A stretch of DNA of 64,000 nucleotides from Desulforapulum autotrophicum HRM2 (GCF_000020365.1 NC_012108.1:3782001-3846000); one strand, 5' to 3'; counted from the first letter of the stretch, positions 17,664 to 26,960 are shown. The notes: generated by a model from the sequence alone, not told the origin. Program-made: numbers and translations.

Positions 17664-18773
17664 ATGCAGCCATTAGGACCAACTGAATTGTCCCACCGAA
17701 TTATTGACCAGAACCTGTGCACCCTTTGCGGGGCTTGCGCCGACCTGTGCCCCTATGTCAAAGCCCATGAAGGAAAAATCTCCCGGGTCTTTTCCTGTGA
17801 CAGGCAAACCGGACGATGCTATGCGGCCTGCCCCAAAACAGGCATTGATGAAGCCCTGCTTTCAGAATATCTTTTTAAAACACCATGGCCGGACACGCCC
17901 CTGGGACATTATCGGGAAATACACATGGCCCGGCGGGGCAACAAGGTCCCCCAGGGCCATTTCCAGAACGGGGGAACCACCTCAGCCCTGGTCATGTCCG
18001 CCCTGGAACAGGGGGTCATCGACGCTGCCGTCCTGACAGGAAGCGACGGTCTCCGGCCCCGTCCGAGGTTGGTAACAACAGCCCTGGAGGTCCTGGATTG
18101 CACTGCATCCAAATACATTGCCGCCCCCACAGTGGCCTGCCTGAACCGGGCCACAGGCAAAGGTTACCAGAATCTGGGCATTGTCGGCACCCCCTGTCAG
18201 ATGACCGGCCTTTCAACCTTGAGAACCAACCCCCTGGATTTACCGGATTTCAAAGACGTCACTGGAATGACCATTGGCCTGTTCTGCACCTGGGCCCTGG
18301 AAACCGAAGGGTTTTTGGACTATCTCCTTCAGCAGGGCATCGACCCTGCCTCGGTCCAGTCCATGGAAATCCCCCCTCCCCCGGCTGAAAATGTACTTTT
18401 GACCCTGGAAAAAGAGGTCAAAACCCTGCCCCTGGCCGAGATCCGCAAACGGGTATTACCCGGATGTGCCGTCTGCCCGGACATGACTGCCCTGTTCTGC
18501 GACCTCTCCGTGGGGGCCTTTGAGGAAGACCCTGCCTGGAACACCCTCATTGTCAGGAGTGAACGGGGACAGGCACTGGTGGACAAGGCCATTGAAACAG
18601 GATTTCTGGAGATAAGACCCCTGTCCAAAACAAACATTGACAATCTGACCCTGGCTGCGGCAAACAAGCGCAAACGTGCCCTTGCCGCCCAGGAACGATT
18701 AGGCATGCTTGCCCCTGGGTTCCAGGAACCCCTTGAAATAGAAGCTAAACAGACCATCACGGGATTTAAATAG
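17664..18773 (+). CDS. FrhB-type flavin/4Fe-4S oxidoreductase (coenzyme F420 hydrogenase beta family)
   Basis: A 369-residue protein. An N-terminal 4Fe-4S motif (CTLCGACADLC) and further cysteines (CDRQTGRCYAAC) precede the FrhB N- and C-terminal domains (~85-360), including the PCQMTGL motif and a second Cys set CAVCPD. FrhB proteins use FAD and Fe-S to pass electrons between ferredoxin or F420-type carriers. AGGAGG lies just before the ATG at 17664; the longer frame upstream lacks a ribosome site. It is separated from iorA by a palindromic repeat, but probably works with it as an electron adaptor; that is inference. Confidence 0.85.
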   Translation: MQPLGPTELSHRIIDQNLCTLCGACADLCPYVKAHEGKISRVFSCDRQTGRCYAACPKTGIDEALLSEYLFKTPWPDTPLGHYREIHMARRGNKVPQGHFQNGGTTSALVMSALEQGVIDAAVLTGSDGLRPRPRLVTTALEVLDCTASKYIAAPTVACLNRATGKGYQNLGIVGTPCQMTGLSTLRTNPLDLPDFKDVTGMTIGLFCTWALETEGFLDYLLQQGIDPASVQSMEIPPPPAENVLLTLEKEVKTLPLAEIRKRVLPGCAVCPDMTALFCDLSVGAFEEDPAWNTLIVRSERGQALVDKAIETGFLEIRPLSKTNIDNLTLAAANKRKRALAAQERLGMLAPGFQEPLEIEAKQTITGFK

Positions 18774-18898
18774 TGTTTGAACGAAAATTCACCCATCTGC
18801 GGCGTTGCTGCAAGATTCTGCAATCCTCACGTACTATAGTACGTTCCGGTTTCAGAATCTTTTGCGCCTTGCATCTGGGCAATTTTTCGCCCAAACAC
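18773..18898. repeat. Long palindromic repeat (126 bp) between frhB-like gene and iorA
   Basis: Two arms of about 58 bases pair from GTGTTTG (18773-18779) with CAAACAC (18892-18898) inwards to the centre GTACTATAGTAC (18831-18842). Internal arms include CATCTGC / GCATCTGGG-type and AGATTCTG / CAGAATCT pairs. The layout (GCGTTGC on one arm, GCGCCTTG on the other) resembles the elements at 51.2, 51.4 and 55.0 kb, so it may be a divergent member of the same family. As RNA it would form a long hairpin inside the operon. Confidence 0.7.
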
Positions 18899-18932
18899 GG
18901 GTTTTCGGTCAATCACTAAATAAGGAGAAATC

Positions 18933-20858
18933 ATGTCATTACTGACCCGGGACAACCCAGGTGAGACCCATCTCATGATGGGCAACGAAGCCATTGTCAG
19001 GGGGGCCCTGGAGGCAGGCATCAGTGTTGCCGCAGGCTATCCCGGAACCCCGTCGTCCGAAATCATCGAGACCCTGGCCAAAATATCCACCGACATCTAC
19101 ACTGAATGGTCCGTCAACGAAAAAGTAGCCCTGGAGGTTGCTGCAGCAGCTTCGTTTGCGGGACTGCGCTCCCTTGCCGTGATGAAACAGCCCGGCGTAA
19201 ACGTTGCTGCTGATTTTCTCATGCATCTTGCCCTGTCCGGCGTCAGAGGCGGCATGGTCCTGCTTGTGGCCGACGACCCGGGAGCACTGTCGAGCATCAA
19301 CGAGGGAGAAAGCCGACTCTATGCAAAGCTCATGGAGATCCCCATGCTTGAACCTGGAAACTTCCAGGAGGCCAAAGATATGACCCGCTGGGCCTTTGAA
19401 CTTTCGGAAAGCCTTAACATGCTTGTCATGGTCCGCACCGTAACCCGGCTATCCCATGCCAGCGGCAACGTCACTTTAGGAGACCTTCCGAACCCGAAAC
19501 GAGAGGCTTTTTTCCGATTTGACGGAGACATGCTCGACCCCATGGAAGGACCGATCATGACCCCTCCGGTCGCGTTCAAGCACCGCGCCCAGCAGCGCAA
19601 ACTCGAACTGGCTGCCGAACACTTTGAAACCTCGCCCTACAACACTTACGTGGGACCCGAATCTCCGGAACTGCTCATCATCACCACCTCCATCTGCGAT
19701 CTCTACAGCAGGGAGGTGGTAAACCTTCTTGATATCGGCACCAGGGTCGGCATCTTCAAAATCGGCACCACCTGGCCCCTTCCGGAAAAGTGTGTGACAG
19801 AGCGGCTGGCAAAGACAAAACAAATCCTTTTTGTCGAAGAAGTGCAACCCTTTATTGAAGAGGCGGTCAAGGTGCTTGCCGCCGGGTCCGACCTTGATCT
19901 TTCAGCAATCACCTTTTACGGGAAATACAGTCGTCACATTCCCTTGACAGGGGAGATGAATCCGGAGTTCGTCACACAGGCCCTCTGCACCATCCTTGAT
20001 CTGCCACTACCGGCCTCCCATGACAAAAATTCCCGACTGGCCATGCCGGAAATCTCCATACCGCCCAGGGAGATTTCGTTCTGTCCCGGGTGCCCCCACC
20101 GGGCCTCGTTCTTTTCCATCAACACCGTGCTCAGTCTTGATTCCCGCCAGGGGTTTACCTGTGGAGATATCGGATGCTACTCCATGGGCATGCTGCCGGG
20201 CGGCTTTTTCACCCTCAAAACCCTCCACTCCATGGGATCGGGGTCAGGACTTGCAAGCGGGTTTGGAAAGCTTCGTCAATTCGGCATGAAACAACCCGTG
20301 GTGGCCGTATGCGGGGATTCCACCTTTTTCCACTCTGCCATGCCCCCCCTGGTCAACGCCATCCACAACAGCGCCTGCTTCACCCTGATCATTTTAGACA
20401 ACAGCGGCACGGCCATGACCGGGTTCCAGCCCCATCCGGGACTGCCCGTTGACACCTGTGGAAAACCAGCCCCACCCATGGACATTGAAGGCATATGCCG
20501 GGCCATGGGAGCAACCACCCGGGTCTGTGATCCCTTTGACCTGAAAGCCACCCAGCAACAACTGCTTGAATTTATCAAAGACGACACCGGGGTGAACGTG
20601 CTGATCCTGAGACAGGCCTGCGCACTGAGCCCCCAGAAACGCCATACCAGGGCATTTGAGGTGACCGTGGATCCGGCCCTCTGCATAGGAGAACGCTGCG
20701 GCTGTAACCGCATCTGCACCCGGGTCTTCAGCTGCCCTGGGCTGATCTGGGACGCTGAGAACAACCGGGCGGCCATCAACAGCGTACTCTGCGCGGGCTG
20801 CGGTGTCTGCGCTGCCATCTGCCCCCAGAACGCCATCCAGAAAAAGGAGATTCAATGA
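18933..20858 (+). CDS. iorA: Indolepyruvate:ferredoxin oxidoreductase, alpha subunit
   Basis: A 641-residue thiamine diphosphate enzyme. It has the pyrimidine-binding domain first (AGYPGTPSSEI, ~30), a transketolase-like middle, the TPP-binding domain (CGDSTFFHSAM ... NSGTAMTGFQ, ~455-495) with SFCPGCPHRA, and a C-terminal pair of 4Fe-4S clusters (CIGERCGCNRIC, CAGCGVCAAICP). It oxidatively decarboxylates aryl pyruvates from aromatic amino acids to aryl acetyl-CoA, reducing ferredoxin. AAGGAG precedes the ATG. The stop overlaps the iorB start as ATGA. Confidence 0.95.
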   Translation: MSLLTRDNPGETHLMMGNEAIVRGALEAGISVAAGYPGTPSSEIIETLAKISTDIYTEWSVNEKVALEVAAAASFAGLRSLAVMKQPGVNVAADFLMHLALSGVRGGMVLLVADDPGALSSINEGESRLYAKLMEIPMLEPGNFQEAKDMTRWAFELSESLNMLVMVRTVTRLSHASGNVTLGDLPNPKREAFFRFDGDMLDPMEGPIMTPPVAFKHRAQQRKLELAAEHFETSPYNTYVGPESPELLIITTSICDLYSREVVNLLDIGTRVGIFKIGTTWPLPEKCVTERLAKTKQILFVEEVQPFIEEAVKVLAAGSDLDLSAITFYGKYSRHIPLTGEMNPEFVTQALCTILDLPLPASHDKNSRLAMPEISIPPREISFCPGCPHRASFFSINTVLSLDSRQGFTCGDIGCYSMGMLPGGFFTLKTLHSMGSGSGLASGFGKLRQFGMKQPVVAVCGDSTFFHSAMPPLVNAIHNSACFTLIILDNSGTAMTGFQPHPGLPVDTCGKPAPPMDIEGICRAMGATTRVCDPFDLKATQQQLLEFIKDDTGVNVLILRQACALSPQKRHTRAFEVTVDPALCIGERCGCNRICTRVFSCPGLIWDAENNRAAINSVLCAGCGVCAAICPQNAIQKKEIQ

Positions 20859-21490
20859 TATCCCTCAACCATGATCCCTACAATCTCATCATCACCGGCG
20901 TGGGAGGCCAGGGAAATGTCATCTCCTCACGCATGATCGGGAACATGCTTGCCGCCAAAGGATTTAAGATCACCATCGGAGAGACCTTCGGAGCCTCCCA
21001 GCGGGGCGGGTCGGTGATGAGCCATGTGCGCATCAGTTCAACAGCCACCCTCTCCCCCCAGATTCCAATTCACCAGGCCCACATGGTGGTCTCCCTGGAA
21101 CCCATGGAGACCCTCCGGGTACTTGAAAGCTATGGGAACCCGAGTACCGGTGTGATCTGCAACACAAGGCCCACCCACCCCATAGGGGTCATCTCTGGAC
21201 GCCTCTCCTATCCCACCCTGGCAGAGATGAAACGAGCCATCAACCTTGTTTCGGAACGGGCCTGGTTCTTTGACGCCACACAGATGGCAACAGAAATCGG
21301 AGACCCCATATTTGCCAACATCATCATGGCCGGCGCCCTTGCCGCAACCGGGGAACTTCCCCTTGACAGGCAGGTGTTTGAACAGACGCTTAAGTCAAAA
21401 TTTACGCCGGACAAGGTCAAACTCAACCTCACGGCCTTTGACCAGGGTCATGCAATGATCAACAACTATCAGACAAAGGATTTGAACTAG
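20855..21490 (+). CDS. iorB: Indolepyruvate:ferredoxin oxidoreductase, beta subunit
   Basis: A 211-residue gamma-type pyruvate oxidoreductase domain (GVGGQGNVISSRMIG at the start, TFGASQRGGSVMSHVR at ~45-60), the partner of IorA in the known two-subunit enzyme. It probably helps bind CoA. Four-base overlap with iorA ensures balanced translation. A leader-like segment follows before the ABC transporter genes. Confidence 0.93.
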   Translation: MISLNHDPYNLIITGVGGQGNVISSRMIGNMLAAKGFKITIGETFGASQRGGSVMSHVRISSTATLSPQIPIHQAHMVVSLEPMETLRVLESYGNPSTGVICNTRPTHPIGVISGRLSYPTLAEMKRAINLVSERAWFFDATQMATEIGDPIFANIIMAGALAATGELPLDRQVFEQTLKSKFTPDKVKLNLTAFDQGHAMINNYQTKDLN

Positions 21491-21508
21491 CATGTTTTAC
21501 CCTTGGAA

Positions 21509-21612
21509 AGTTTTCCCCTCCTGTGTTAATAAGCAGGTGACAGGAAATCCGGTACAACCACCTGGAAACCAGCCACTGTAGCCAAACAACTCCAGGGAAA
21601 CCATGAACCGAG
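21509..21612 (+). promoter_or_regulatory. Possible cobalamin-type riboswitch or structured leader before ABC importer
   Basis: The gap between iorB and the ABC genes contains AGGAAATCCGG (21542-21552), a TCCGG/CTGGA stem (21548-21552 with 21562-21566), and AGCCACTGTA (21571-21580). These resemble, in the same order, the core of the cobalamin riboswitch (GGGAA..CCGG..CCACTGT). The distal conserved AGTCAGGAGACC box is not obvious, so this may be a short or degenerate variant. If real, vitamin B12-like compounds would control the downstream transporter. Covariance-model scoring would decide. Confidence 0.38.
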
Positions 21613-21622
21613 GATATTATCT

Positions 21623-22315
21623 TTGGGACTGACATGCCGACAACTTGAATACCGCTATCCCGGCTCTGATGATTGGGTCTTCCAGAATCTTTCATTCTGC
21701 CTTGACCGACCCGGATTCCACTCTCTGTTCGGACCCTCCGGGGTGGGCAAGACCTCCCTTGCCCGGGTGATCTCAGGAGACATCCACGGGTTTGGCGGCA
21801 ATCTTGATCCGGGAAAAATCAAAACCGTTCTCTACACTTACAACCAGGAGCGCCTGCCCGGCTGGTCGTCAGTGGAAAGGCATCTTGTCGGCATGACCCC
21901 GCCCGGAAGGGATGGACTGAGGCACGAACTGGTGGAAACCTTTGGTCTTGGGCCCATCATGGGCCAGACCTTTTCCCAGCTCTCCCTTGGCCAGCAGAAC
22001 AGGATCAACCTGCTTCGCTATCTCCTCCAGGACTTTGACCTCATGATCATGGACGAAAGCCTTGCCAACGTGGACGAACGATCCAAGGAGACCATTCTGC
22101 TCAAGATCAAGGCCCTGTTTTGCGACCGCTACTTTCTCTATATCTCCCACAACCTCATTGAGGTGGCACGCTTCTGCGACAGAATTTTTCTGTTCCGGGG
22201 TAAGGGCAAATCCCCCCAGGCCATAACCTTTACCGGACTTGACACCCGCCTGGATCACCCTTGTGAAAAGGCAGATCTGGACAGGGTTCTACTGGAGATC
22301 ATGAATGCTGGGTAG
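21623..22315 (+). CDS. ABC importer ATPase (SsuB/TauB/ThiZ-type)
   Basis: A 230-residue ATPase with Walker A GPSGVGKTS, signature LSLGQQNR, Walker B LMIMDES and a switch His (ISHN). It belongs to the nitrate/sulfonate/taurine/thiamine-precursor importer group together with the next two genes. The start is TTG at 21623, nine bases after GAGG; the ATG eleven bases further on is out of frame. Its tail overlaps the permease gene by eleven bases. Substrate discussed under the binding protein. Confidence 0.87.
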   Translation: MGLTCRQLEYRYPGSDDWVFQNLSFCLDRPGFHSLFGPSGVGKTSLARVISGDIHGFGGNLDPGKIKTVLYTYNQERLPGWSSVERHLVGMTPPGRDGLRHELVETFGLGPIMGQTFSQLSLGQQNRINLLRYLLQDFDLMIMDESLANVDERSKETILLKIKALFCDRYFLYISHNLIEVARFCDRIFLFRGKGKSPQAITFTGLDTRLDHPCEKADLDRVLLEIMNAG

Positions 22316-23078
22316 ACGAATTGTTCAATTTTTCCTCATCTTTGCCCTGGGCCTTTTATTCCTCCTGGGGGTGAAATACACCCTCAACCTGTCCGACTAT
22401 GTCATCCCGGGTCCAGTCGAGATCCTGACAACGGGCAGGGGCATTTTCCGGGAATACTTTTTTGACACCCTTAACACATTGATGGTCGCCATCATCGGCC
22501 AGGCCATTTCCATCTTCATGGCTTTTTTTGTAGGAATCACAGCCCGCAGAAGCACCTGGGCCGGCACCCTTATCAAGGCTGCAGCCTACAATATCCAGGC
22601 CTACCCCATTGTGGCGGTGGCTCCGATCATCTTTATCCTTCTTGGGGACGGTTTCACATCAAGGCTCCTCATTGCGGCCATGATCTGCTATTTTCCGCTG
22701 CTGCTGTCAGTCATTGGCATCATGGCAGAACCCGTGGTTGATATTGAGCACTTTTACATTGCCACCGGTCGCATGCGATGGCAGCTGGAGGTAAAGATCC
22801 GGGCCTTTGAAAACATGGGCAAGCTCACCACTGTCATTGCCGGGAGCTCCACCCTGGCCATGGCCGGCACCATTGTCGCAGAATTCATCGCAGCCAACCA
22901 GGGAATCGGACACAGCATCCGCATTGCCCTCTACCAGAGTGATCTGGCCCGGATACTTGCAGCCCTGTTTCTCATCGGACTTTTTTTATCCATCTACCAG
23001 GAGATCCTTGAGAGTGCAGGTAAACGCATCTCTTCTACCTGGTTTTTAACCAAAGGAGTGGTCCATGAAGACGTATAA
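22305..23078 (+). CDS. ABC importer permease (SsuC/ThiX-type)
   Basis: A 257-residue inner-membrane protein with about six helices and the EAA-type loop near residues 175-190 (RAFENMGKLTTVIAGSS region), where the ATPase docks. The frame overlaps the ATPase before it and the binding protein after it, so all three are co-translated. It forms the channel of a binding-protein-dependent importer. Confidence 0.88.
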   Translation: MLGRRIVQFFLIFALGLLFLLGVKYTLNLSDYVIPGPVEILTTGRGIFREYFFDTLNTLMVAIIGQAISIFMAFFVGITARRSTWAGTLIKAAAYNIQAYPIVAVAPIIFILLGDGFTSRLLIAAMICYFPLLLSVIGIMAEPVVDIEHFYIATGRMRWQLEVKIRAFENMGKLTTVIAGSSTLAMAGTIVAEFIAANQGIGHSIRIALYQSDLARILAALFLIGLFLSIYQEILESAGKRISSTWFLTKGVVHEDV

Positions 23079-24057
23079 TCGGTTTATCCTCACATTCTTA
23101 ACCATTGTTGGGGTTCTGTGTTGTTTCTCAGGCACTGCAATCGGCGAAACCCTCAACTACCGTCTCAAATGGTTGTTTAACACCAGCGTGGTCGGGGACC
23201 TTTATGCCCTGGACCACGGTTTTTTTAAACGGGCAGGACTGGATGTCAACGTCAAGGCAGGAGGGCCGGAACGGGATGCCATCCGGGAACTTGAGCTTGG
23301 CCATGCCACCTTTGGAGTTGCTTCGGCTGACCAGGTCATCCGGGCCAGGGAAAAGGGGGCGCCTGTGGTTGTCATTGCCCAGCTCTTCCAGGTCAACCCC
23401 CTCCAGTGGATCTACCGGGCCGTGAAACCGGCCATCAACACTCCCCTTGACCTCAAGGGCCGGACCCTGGGTATTACCTATGGTGGCAACGACGAGACCA
23501 TCATGCGTGCACTGCTCTCCCGGGCCGGCCTCAAGGAAAAGGATGTTACCCTTTACAGTGTCCGATACGACTACAACCCCTTTTACCAGGATCTGGTGGA
23601 TGCCTGGCCCTGCTACATCAATGCCCAGGGAATAACCCTTGCCGATAAACTTGCCAAAGGCGGGGAAGCCGTGAAATTTTTCAACCCGGCTGACCAGGGC
23701 ATCACATTTGTGGCGAACTCGGTGGTCACCTCAGCCAGGACCCTGACGGACAATCCTGAAATGGTTCAGGCTTTTGCCAGGTCACTTATGGCGGGCTGGG
23801 AAGCGTCACTTTTGCCGGAGAACAGGGATAAGGCCCTGACCGTGCTCCAGAAGTACAACCGGGATACGCCCGAAGATCTTCGCATCAAGCAGCTGGATGC
23901 AACCCGAACCCTGGTTGTTCCAGTCCCCCCCAAAAAAATCGGAGCCATTGATGTCATGGGCTGGAAACAGACCGAAAAAATCATGGTCGAACAAAGAGTG
24001 ATCAAACGGACGATCAAAGTTGAACAGGCCCTTTTCCCCGGAGGGAACCCGCTTTAA
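23065..24057 (+). CDS. NMT1/THI5-like substrate-binding protein
   Basis: A 330-residue exported protein: a signal peptide (about 1-27, ending SGTAIGE) and an NMT1/THI5-type periplasmic fold (LKWLFNTSVVGDLYALDHGFF, the usual opening; shown in part). The family binds thiamine precursors, sulfonates, riboflavin or aromatic compounds, and the sequence alone does not decide. AAGGAG sits seven bases before the ATG. Position after iorAB hints at an aromatic or vitamin-like ligand; a B12-type leader, if real, would suggest a corrinoid lower-ligand precursor. Its last 44 bases overlap the 3' end of the convergent GGDEF gene. Confidence 0.86.
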   Translation: MKTYNRFILTFLTIVGVLCCFSGTAIGETLNYRLKWLFNTSVVGDLYALDHGFFKRAGLDVNVKAGGPERDAIRELELGHATFGVASADQVIRAREKGAPVVVIAQLFQVNPLQWIYRAVKPAINTPLDLKGRTLGITYGGNDETIMRALLSRAGLKEKDVTLYSVRYDYNPFYQDLVDAWPCYINAQGITLADKLAKGGEAVKFFNPADQGITFVANSVVTSARTLTDNPEMVQAFARSLMAGWEASLLPENRDKALTVLQKYNRDTPEDLRIKQLDATRTLVVPVPPKKIGAIDVMGWKQTEKIMVEQRVIKRTIKVEQALFPGGNPL

Positions 24058-25228
24058 TCCCTGGAACAGGGGGCTTTACAAACGAATTATTCGCCCCGGG
24101 TTCATTATTCACATCAGGCACGGTCCCATGGGCAACAACCCGGTTTCGGCCCCTGCTCTTTGCCTGGTACATGGCATTGTCTGCATTTGAAACAATAGTC
24201 TCCTTTTTCTCAAAAGGCCTGGGGCTCAACCGGGCAACCCCCAGGCTGACCGTTGCCCTGATGATCTGCCCGTCAAAGGTGAGGGCTGTATTTTCCATCA
24301 TCTGTCTGATTCTTTCAGCCAGACCAACGGTATTTTCCAGGGAATCATCGGGTATAAGAAAAATAAACTCTTCGCCCCCATACCGGGCCACAATATCGGT
24401 TTCCCGACGAACCACCTGCTTGAGCACATCTGCCGTAAGTCGCAGATACGCGTCCCCGGCAAGGTGGCCAAAGGCATCGTTTACCCGTTTAAAATAATCA
24501 ATATCACACATCACTATGGAGATGGCGGTCCTGTTCCGGATGGCACGGTTCCACTCATATTCAAAGGCATCATCAAAATATCTGCGATTGTAGAGCCCGG
24601 TCAATCCATCCCTTTGTCCGAGTAGCTCAATCGCCCGGGTCTTTTCTTCTAAAAGAAACTCATTTTCAAGGGCATTCCAGTATTCCCTGTTTCCGCGAAG
24701 GGCCATGAAGATCATATAAACAAGATAAAGAACGAGCAGGATCATCAACGAGGAATAAATTTGCCCCACGGCCATGGCCACAATGCCCGGCCCGAGGATT
24801 GCGATGTCAAACGCCACTGCGAGCCAAAAGGAGGGCACGTAGGCAACGACTCCGCCCGAACATAGCCCGATGGTACAGATCACCATGAGGATATGAAAGT
24901 TCTGCTCGCCTTCCTGTAGAATAATTTTTGAAAACCCAATTCCCCAGATCAACCCCGTCAGGCAAATACTTCCAAGGAAAAACGCAAGGCTGACCCGGTA
25001 TAACGTTAAGGGGATCCATCGATCAATCAGGTGGTGAACAAACCGAAAAAAACAGATCCCTGAAATCAGCAGAAAAAACTGACTTGAAAACTGGGGATAT
25101 CTGAGGTAATACCCGCTGGTCGTCAGCACCACAACCAGGGTAATAATATAAAAACCGATCCCCACAAAGGCTCTATGCCTGAGATCTGTAACCATCCGGG
25201 GGGTAAAGCGCTGGCGTTTGAATTCCAT
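24014..25228 (-). CDS. Membrane diguanylate cyclase (GGDEF)
   Basis: A 404-residue protein with about six N-terminal helices (~20-195) and a GGDEF domain (~210-370). The active site reads GGEEF and is preceded at the right distance by RETD, an RxxD inhibitory site, so it should make cyclic di-GMP and be product-inhibited. It opposes the HD-GYP phosphodiesterase at 2.3 kb in function. The last ~15 codons overlap antisense with the binding protein gene. No clear start-site signal; ATG at 25228 was used. Confidence 0.92.
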   Translation of the reverse strand: MEFKRQRFTPRMVTDLRHRAFVGIGFYIITLVVVLTTSGYYLRYPQFSSQFFLLISGICFFRFVHHLIDRWIPLTLYRVSLAFFLGSICLTGLIWGIGFSKIILQEGEQNFHILMVICTIGLCSGGVVAYVPSFWLAVAFDIAILGPGIVAMAVGQIYSSLMILLVLYLVYMIFMALRGNREYWNALENEFLLEEKTRAIELLGQRDGLTGLYNRRYFDDAFEYEWNRAIRNRTAISIVMCDIDYFKRVNDAFGHLAGDAYLRLTADVLKQVVRRETDIVARYGGEEFIFLIPDDSLENTVGLAERIRQMMENTALTFDGQIIRATVSLGVARLSPRPFEKKETIVSNADNAMYQAKSRGRNRVVAHGTVPDVNNEPGANNSFVKPPVPGIKAGSLRGKGPVQL

Positions 25229-25787
25229 TGACAGTCTAAATCTCCCCCAGGGTTTTAGAACGTGTTTGCCAGTTGAGACAACTCCGGGACATAAACCTTG
25301 CAGTGGTGCTCAAAAAAAGAAGCGTTAAATCTGGTTTGATGCAACCTGGCATGTTTCCCCCCGGAATTTAAAAAAACGTATAACTCACATTTCACTCTTT
25401 AGAAATTAAAAAAAATTTGATCACCGATTAATAGTCGGAAGGGGGGGTTTCGTCAAGGCTCCTGGCGGATTATATTCCGTCAGTCAGTGTTGAAAATGAA
25501 ACCCAATGTGATTTCAATACGTTTTGCACCTAAACGTTGCAAAGAATACCGAACAGCCTTCCTTCAGTTGATCCAGCGAGGTGTGGTTGGTCTTTTCTCA
25601 TTTTTCACAAAAAAACAATACCGATAAGTATGATTTTCTTGACAAACAAACAATACCGAGTATTGTCATACTTTACAGCATAACAATTAGATGGAATAGA
25701 TCGAAGCGATTAACCATAATTTGTTGTTCAATCTCAATGGTGGTAGTGATTTTTGTTTAAGAACAAAAGAGGAAATACGTGTAAAGT
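25229..25787. promoter_or_regulatory. Divergent intergenic region with MFS promoter and TetR-type operators
   Basis: A 559-bp AT-rich gap. CTGGCGGA (25462-25469) and TCCGTCAG (25476-25483) form a hairpin. ATACC-N5-GTATG occurs at 25618-25632, matching the inverted repeat in the tetR promoter at 34.86 kb. A promoter with TTGACA at 25639-25644 and TATTGT at 25661-25666 (16-base spacer) is overlapped by the perfect inverted repeat CAATAC-CGA-GTATTG (25651-25665). So the MFS-oxidoreductase operon has two operator-like sites around its promoter. The GGDEF promoter on the other strand was not identified. Confidence 0.6.
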
Positions 25788-26945
25788 ATGAATCAATTTA
25801 AAAGTTACAAAGAAAACCCAATGTATTTATACCTGGTAATGCTGGTCATGGCATCGGCATTTGGCTTCCAGGGATGGCAAACTTTATTTAATAATTTTGC
25901 CGTTGACACCATTGGGCTTAATTCCATTCAGGTCGGTGCCATTCAGTCGGTAAAGGAAATCCCAGGTTTTCTGACCTTCTTTGCCGTGTTTATCCTGCTG
26001 ATTATTGCCGAACACCGCTTTGCAGCATTGGCAGTTCTTTTGCTGGGCCTTGGCGACATGATGGCAGGATTGTTCCCATCCTTTGGCGGGTTGCTGGTAA
26101 CGACCCTGATTCTGTCCACGGGGTATCATTATTTTGAAACCTGTAACCAGTCCCTTACCCTGCAATATTTTGCCGGCGAAAGGGTTCCCATCGTTCTGGC
26201 AAGGCTGAAAAGCTATACAGCATTGTCAAATGTTACCGTTGGAATTTTTATATGGGTCATTTCCGACTATCTGTCCATACAAACGATATTCTTTATTATC
26301 GGGTCTGTTGTCATCCTGATCGGCCTTTATTCTTATACAAGAAAACCGGTGGACAAAGCCCTTCCGGTGCAACACAAAAAACTGATTTTGAGGAAAAAAT
26401 ACTGGCTCTTTTATGTGCTTAACCTGCTAAGCGGTGCGCGGCGGCAAATTTTTATGGTGTTCTCGGTTTTTCTTCTGGTACAAAAATACCATTTTTCAGT
26501 CGCCTACATTTCCACTCTGTTTGTGGTGAACAATATCATCACCTATTTTTTAAGCCCTGTCGTTGGAAGGGCCATTAATCGTTATGGTGAACGAACCATG
26601 CTGACCGTTGAATATACAGGACTGTTCCTGGTGTTCATGGGCTACGCACTTGTCGAAAACCAGTATTTTGCCACAGGGATGTACTTGGCAGACAACTTGT
26701 TTTTCAGTTTCGTGATTGCCATCAATTCCTTTTTCAGGAAACAGGCCGATCCAAAAGATATTGCTCCGTCCATGTCGGTTGGTTTTACCATCAACCACCT
26801 GACCGCTGTTATCCTGCCGGTAGTGGGCGGTTTTTTATGGACCATCAACTGGCGCATCCCGTTTTTTGCTTCAGCAGTATTGGCGCTTATTTCACTGCTG
26901 TTTGCGCAGATGGTAAAAACGCCCCGGGTTCAACAGCATAAATAA
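25788..26945 (+). CDS. MFS transporter, first gene of molybdoenzyme operon
   Basis: A 385-residue protein with about 12 hydrophobic helices and a central basic loop (TRKPVDK, ~185). It belongs to the major facilitator superfamily. The stop is 15 bp before the oxidoreductase start, so it probably imports the substrate or exports the product of that enzyme. The 5' leader starts downstream of two operator-like repeats. No strong ribosome site is seen; GAGG is about 16 bases upstream. Confidence 0.88.
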   Translation: MNQFKSYKENPMYLYLVMLVMASAFGFQGWQTLFNNFAVDTIGLNSIQVGAIQSVKEIPGFLTFFAVFILLIIAEHRFAALAVLLLGLGDMMAGLFPSFGGLLVTTLILSTGYHYFETCNQSLTLQYFAGERVPIVLARLKSYTALSNVTVGIFIWVISDYLSIQTIFFIIGSVVILIGLYSYTRKPVDKALPVQHKKLILRKKYWLFYVLNLLSGARRQIFMVFSVFLLVQKYHFSVAYISTLFVVNNIITYFLSPVVGRAINRYGERTMLTVEYTGLFLVFMGYALVENQYFATGMYLADNLFFSFVIAINSFFRKQADPKDIAPSMSVGFTINHLTAVILPVVGGFLWTINWRIPFFASAVLALISLLFAQMVKTPRVQQHK

Positions 26946-26960
26946 AGGGAAATTTGATCC

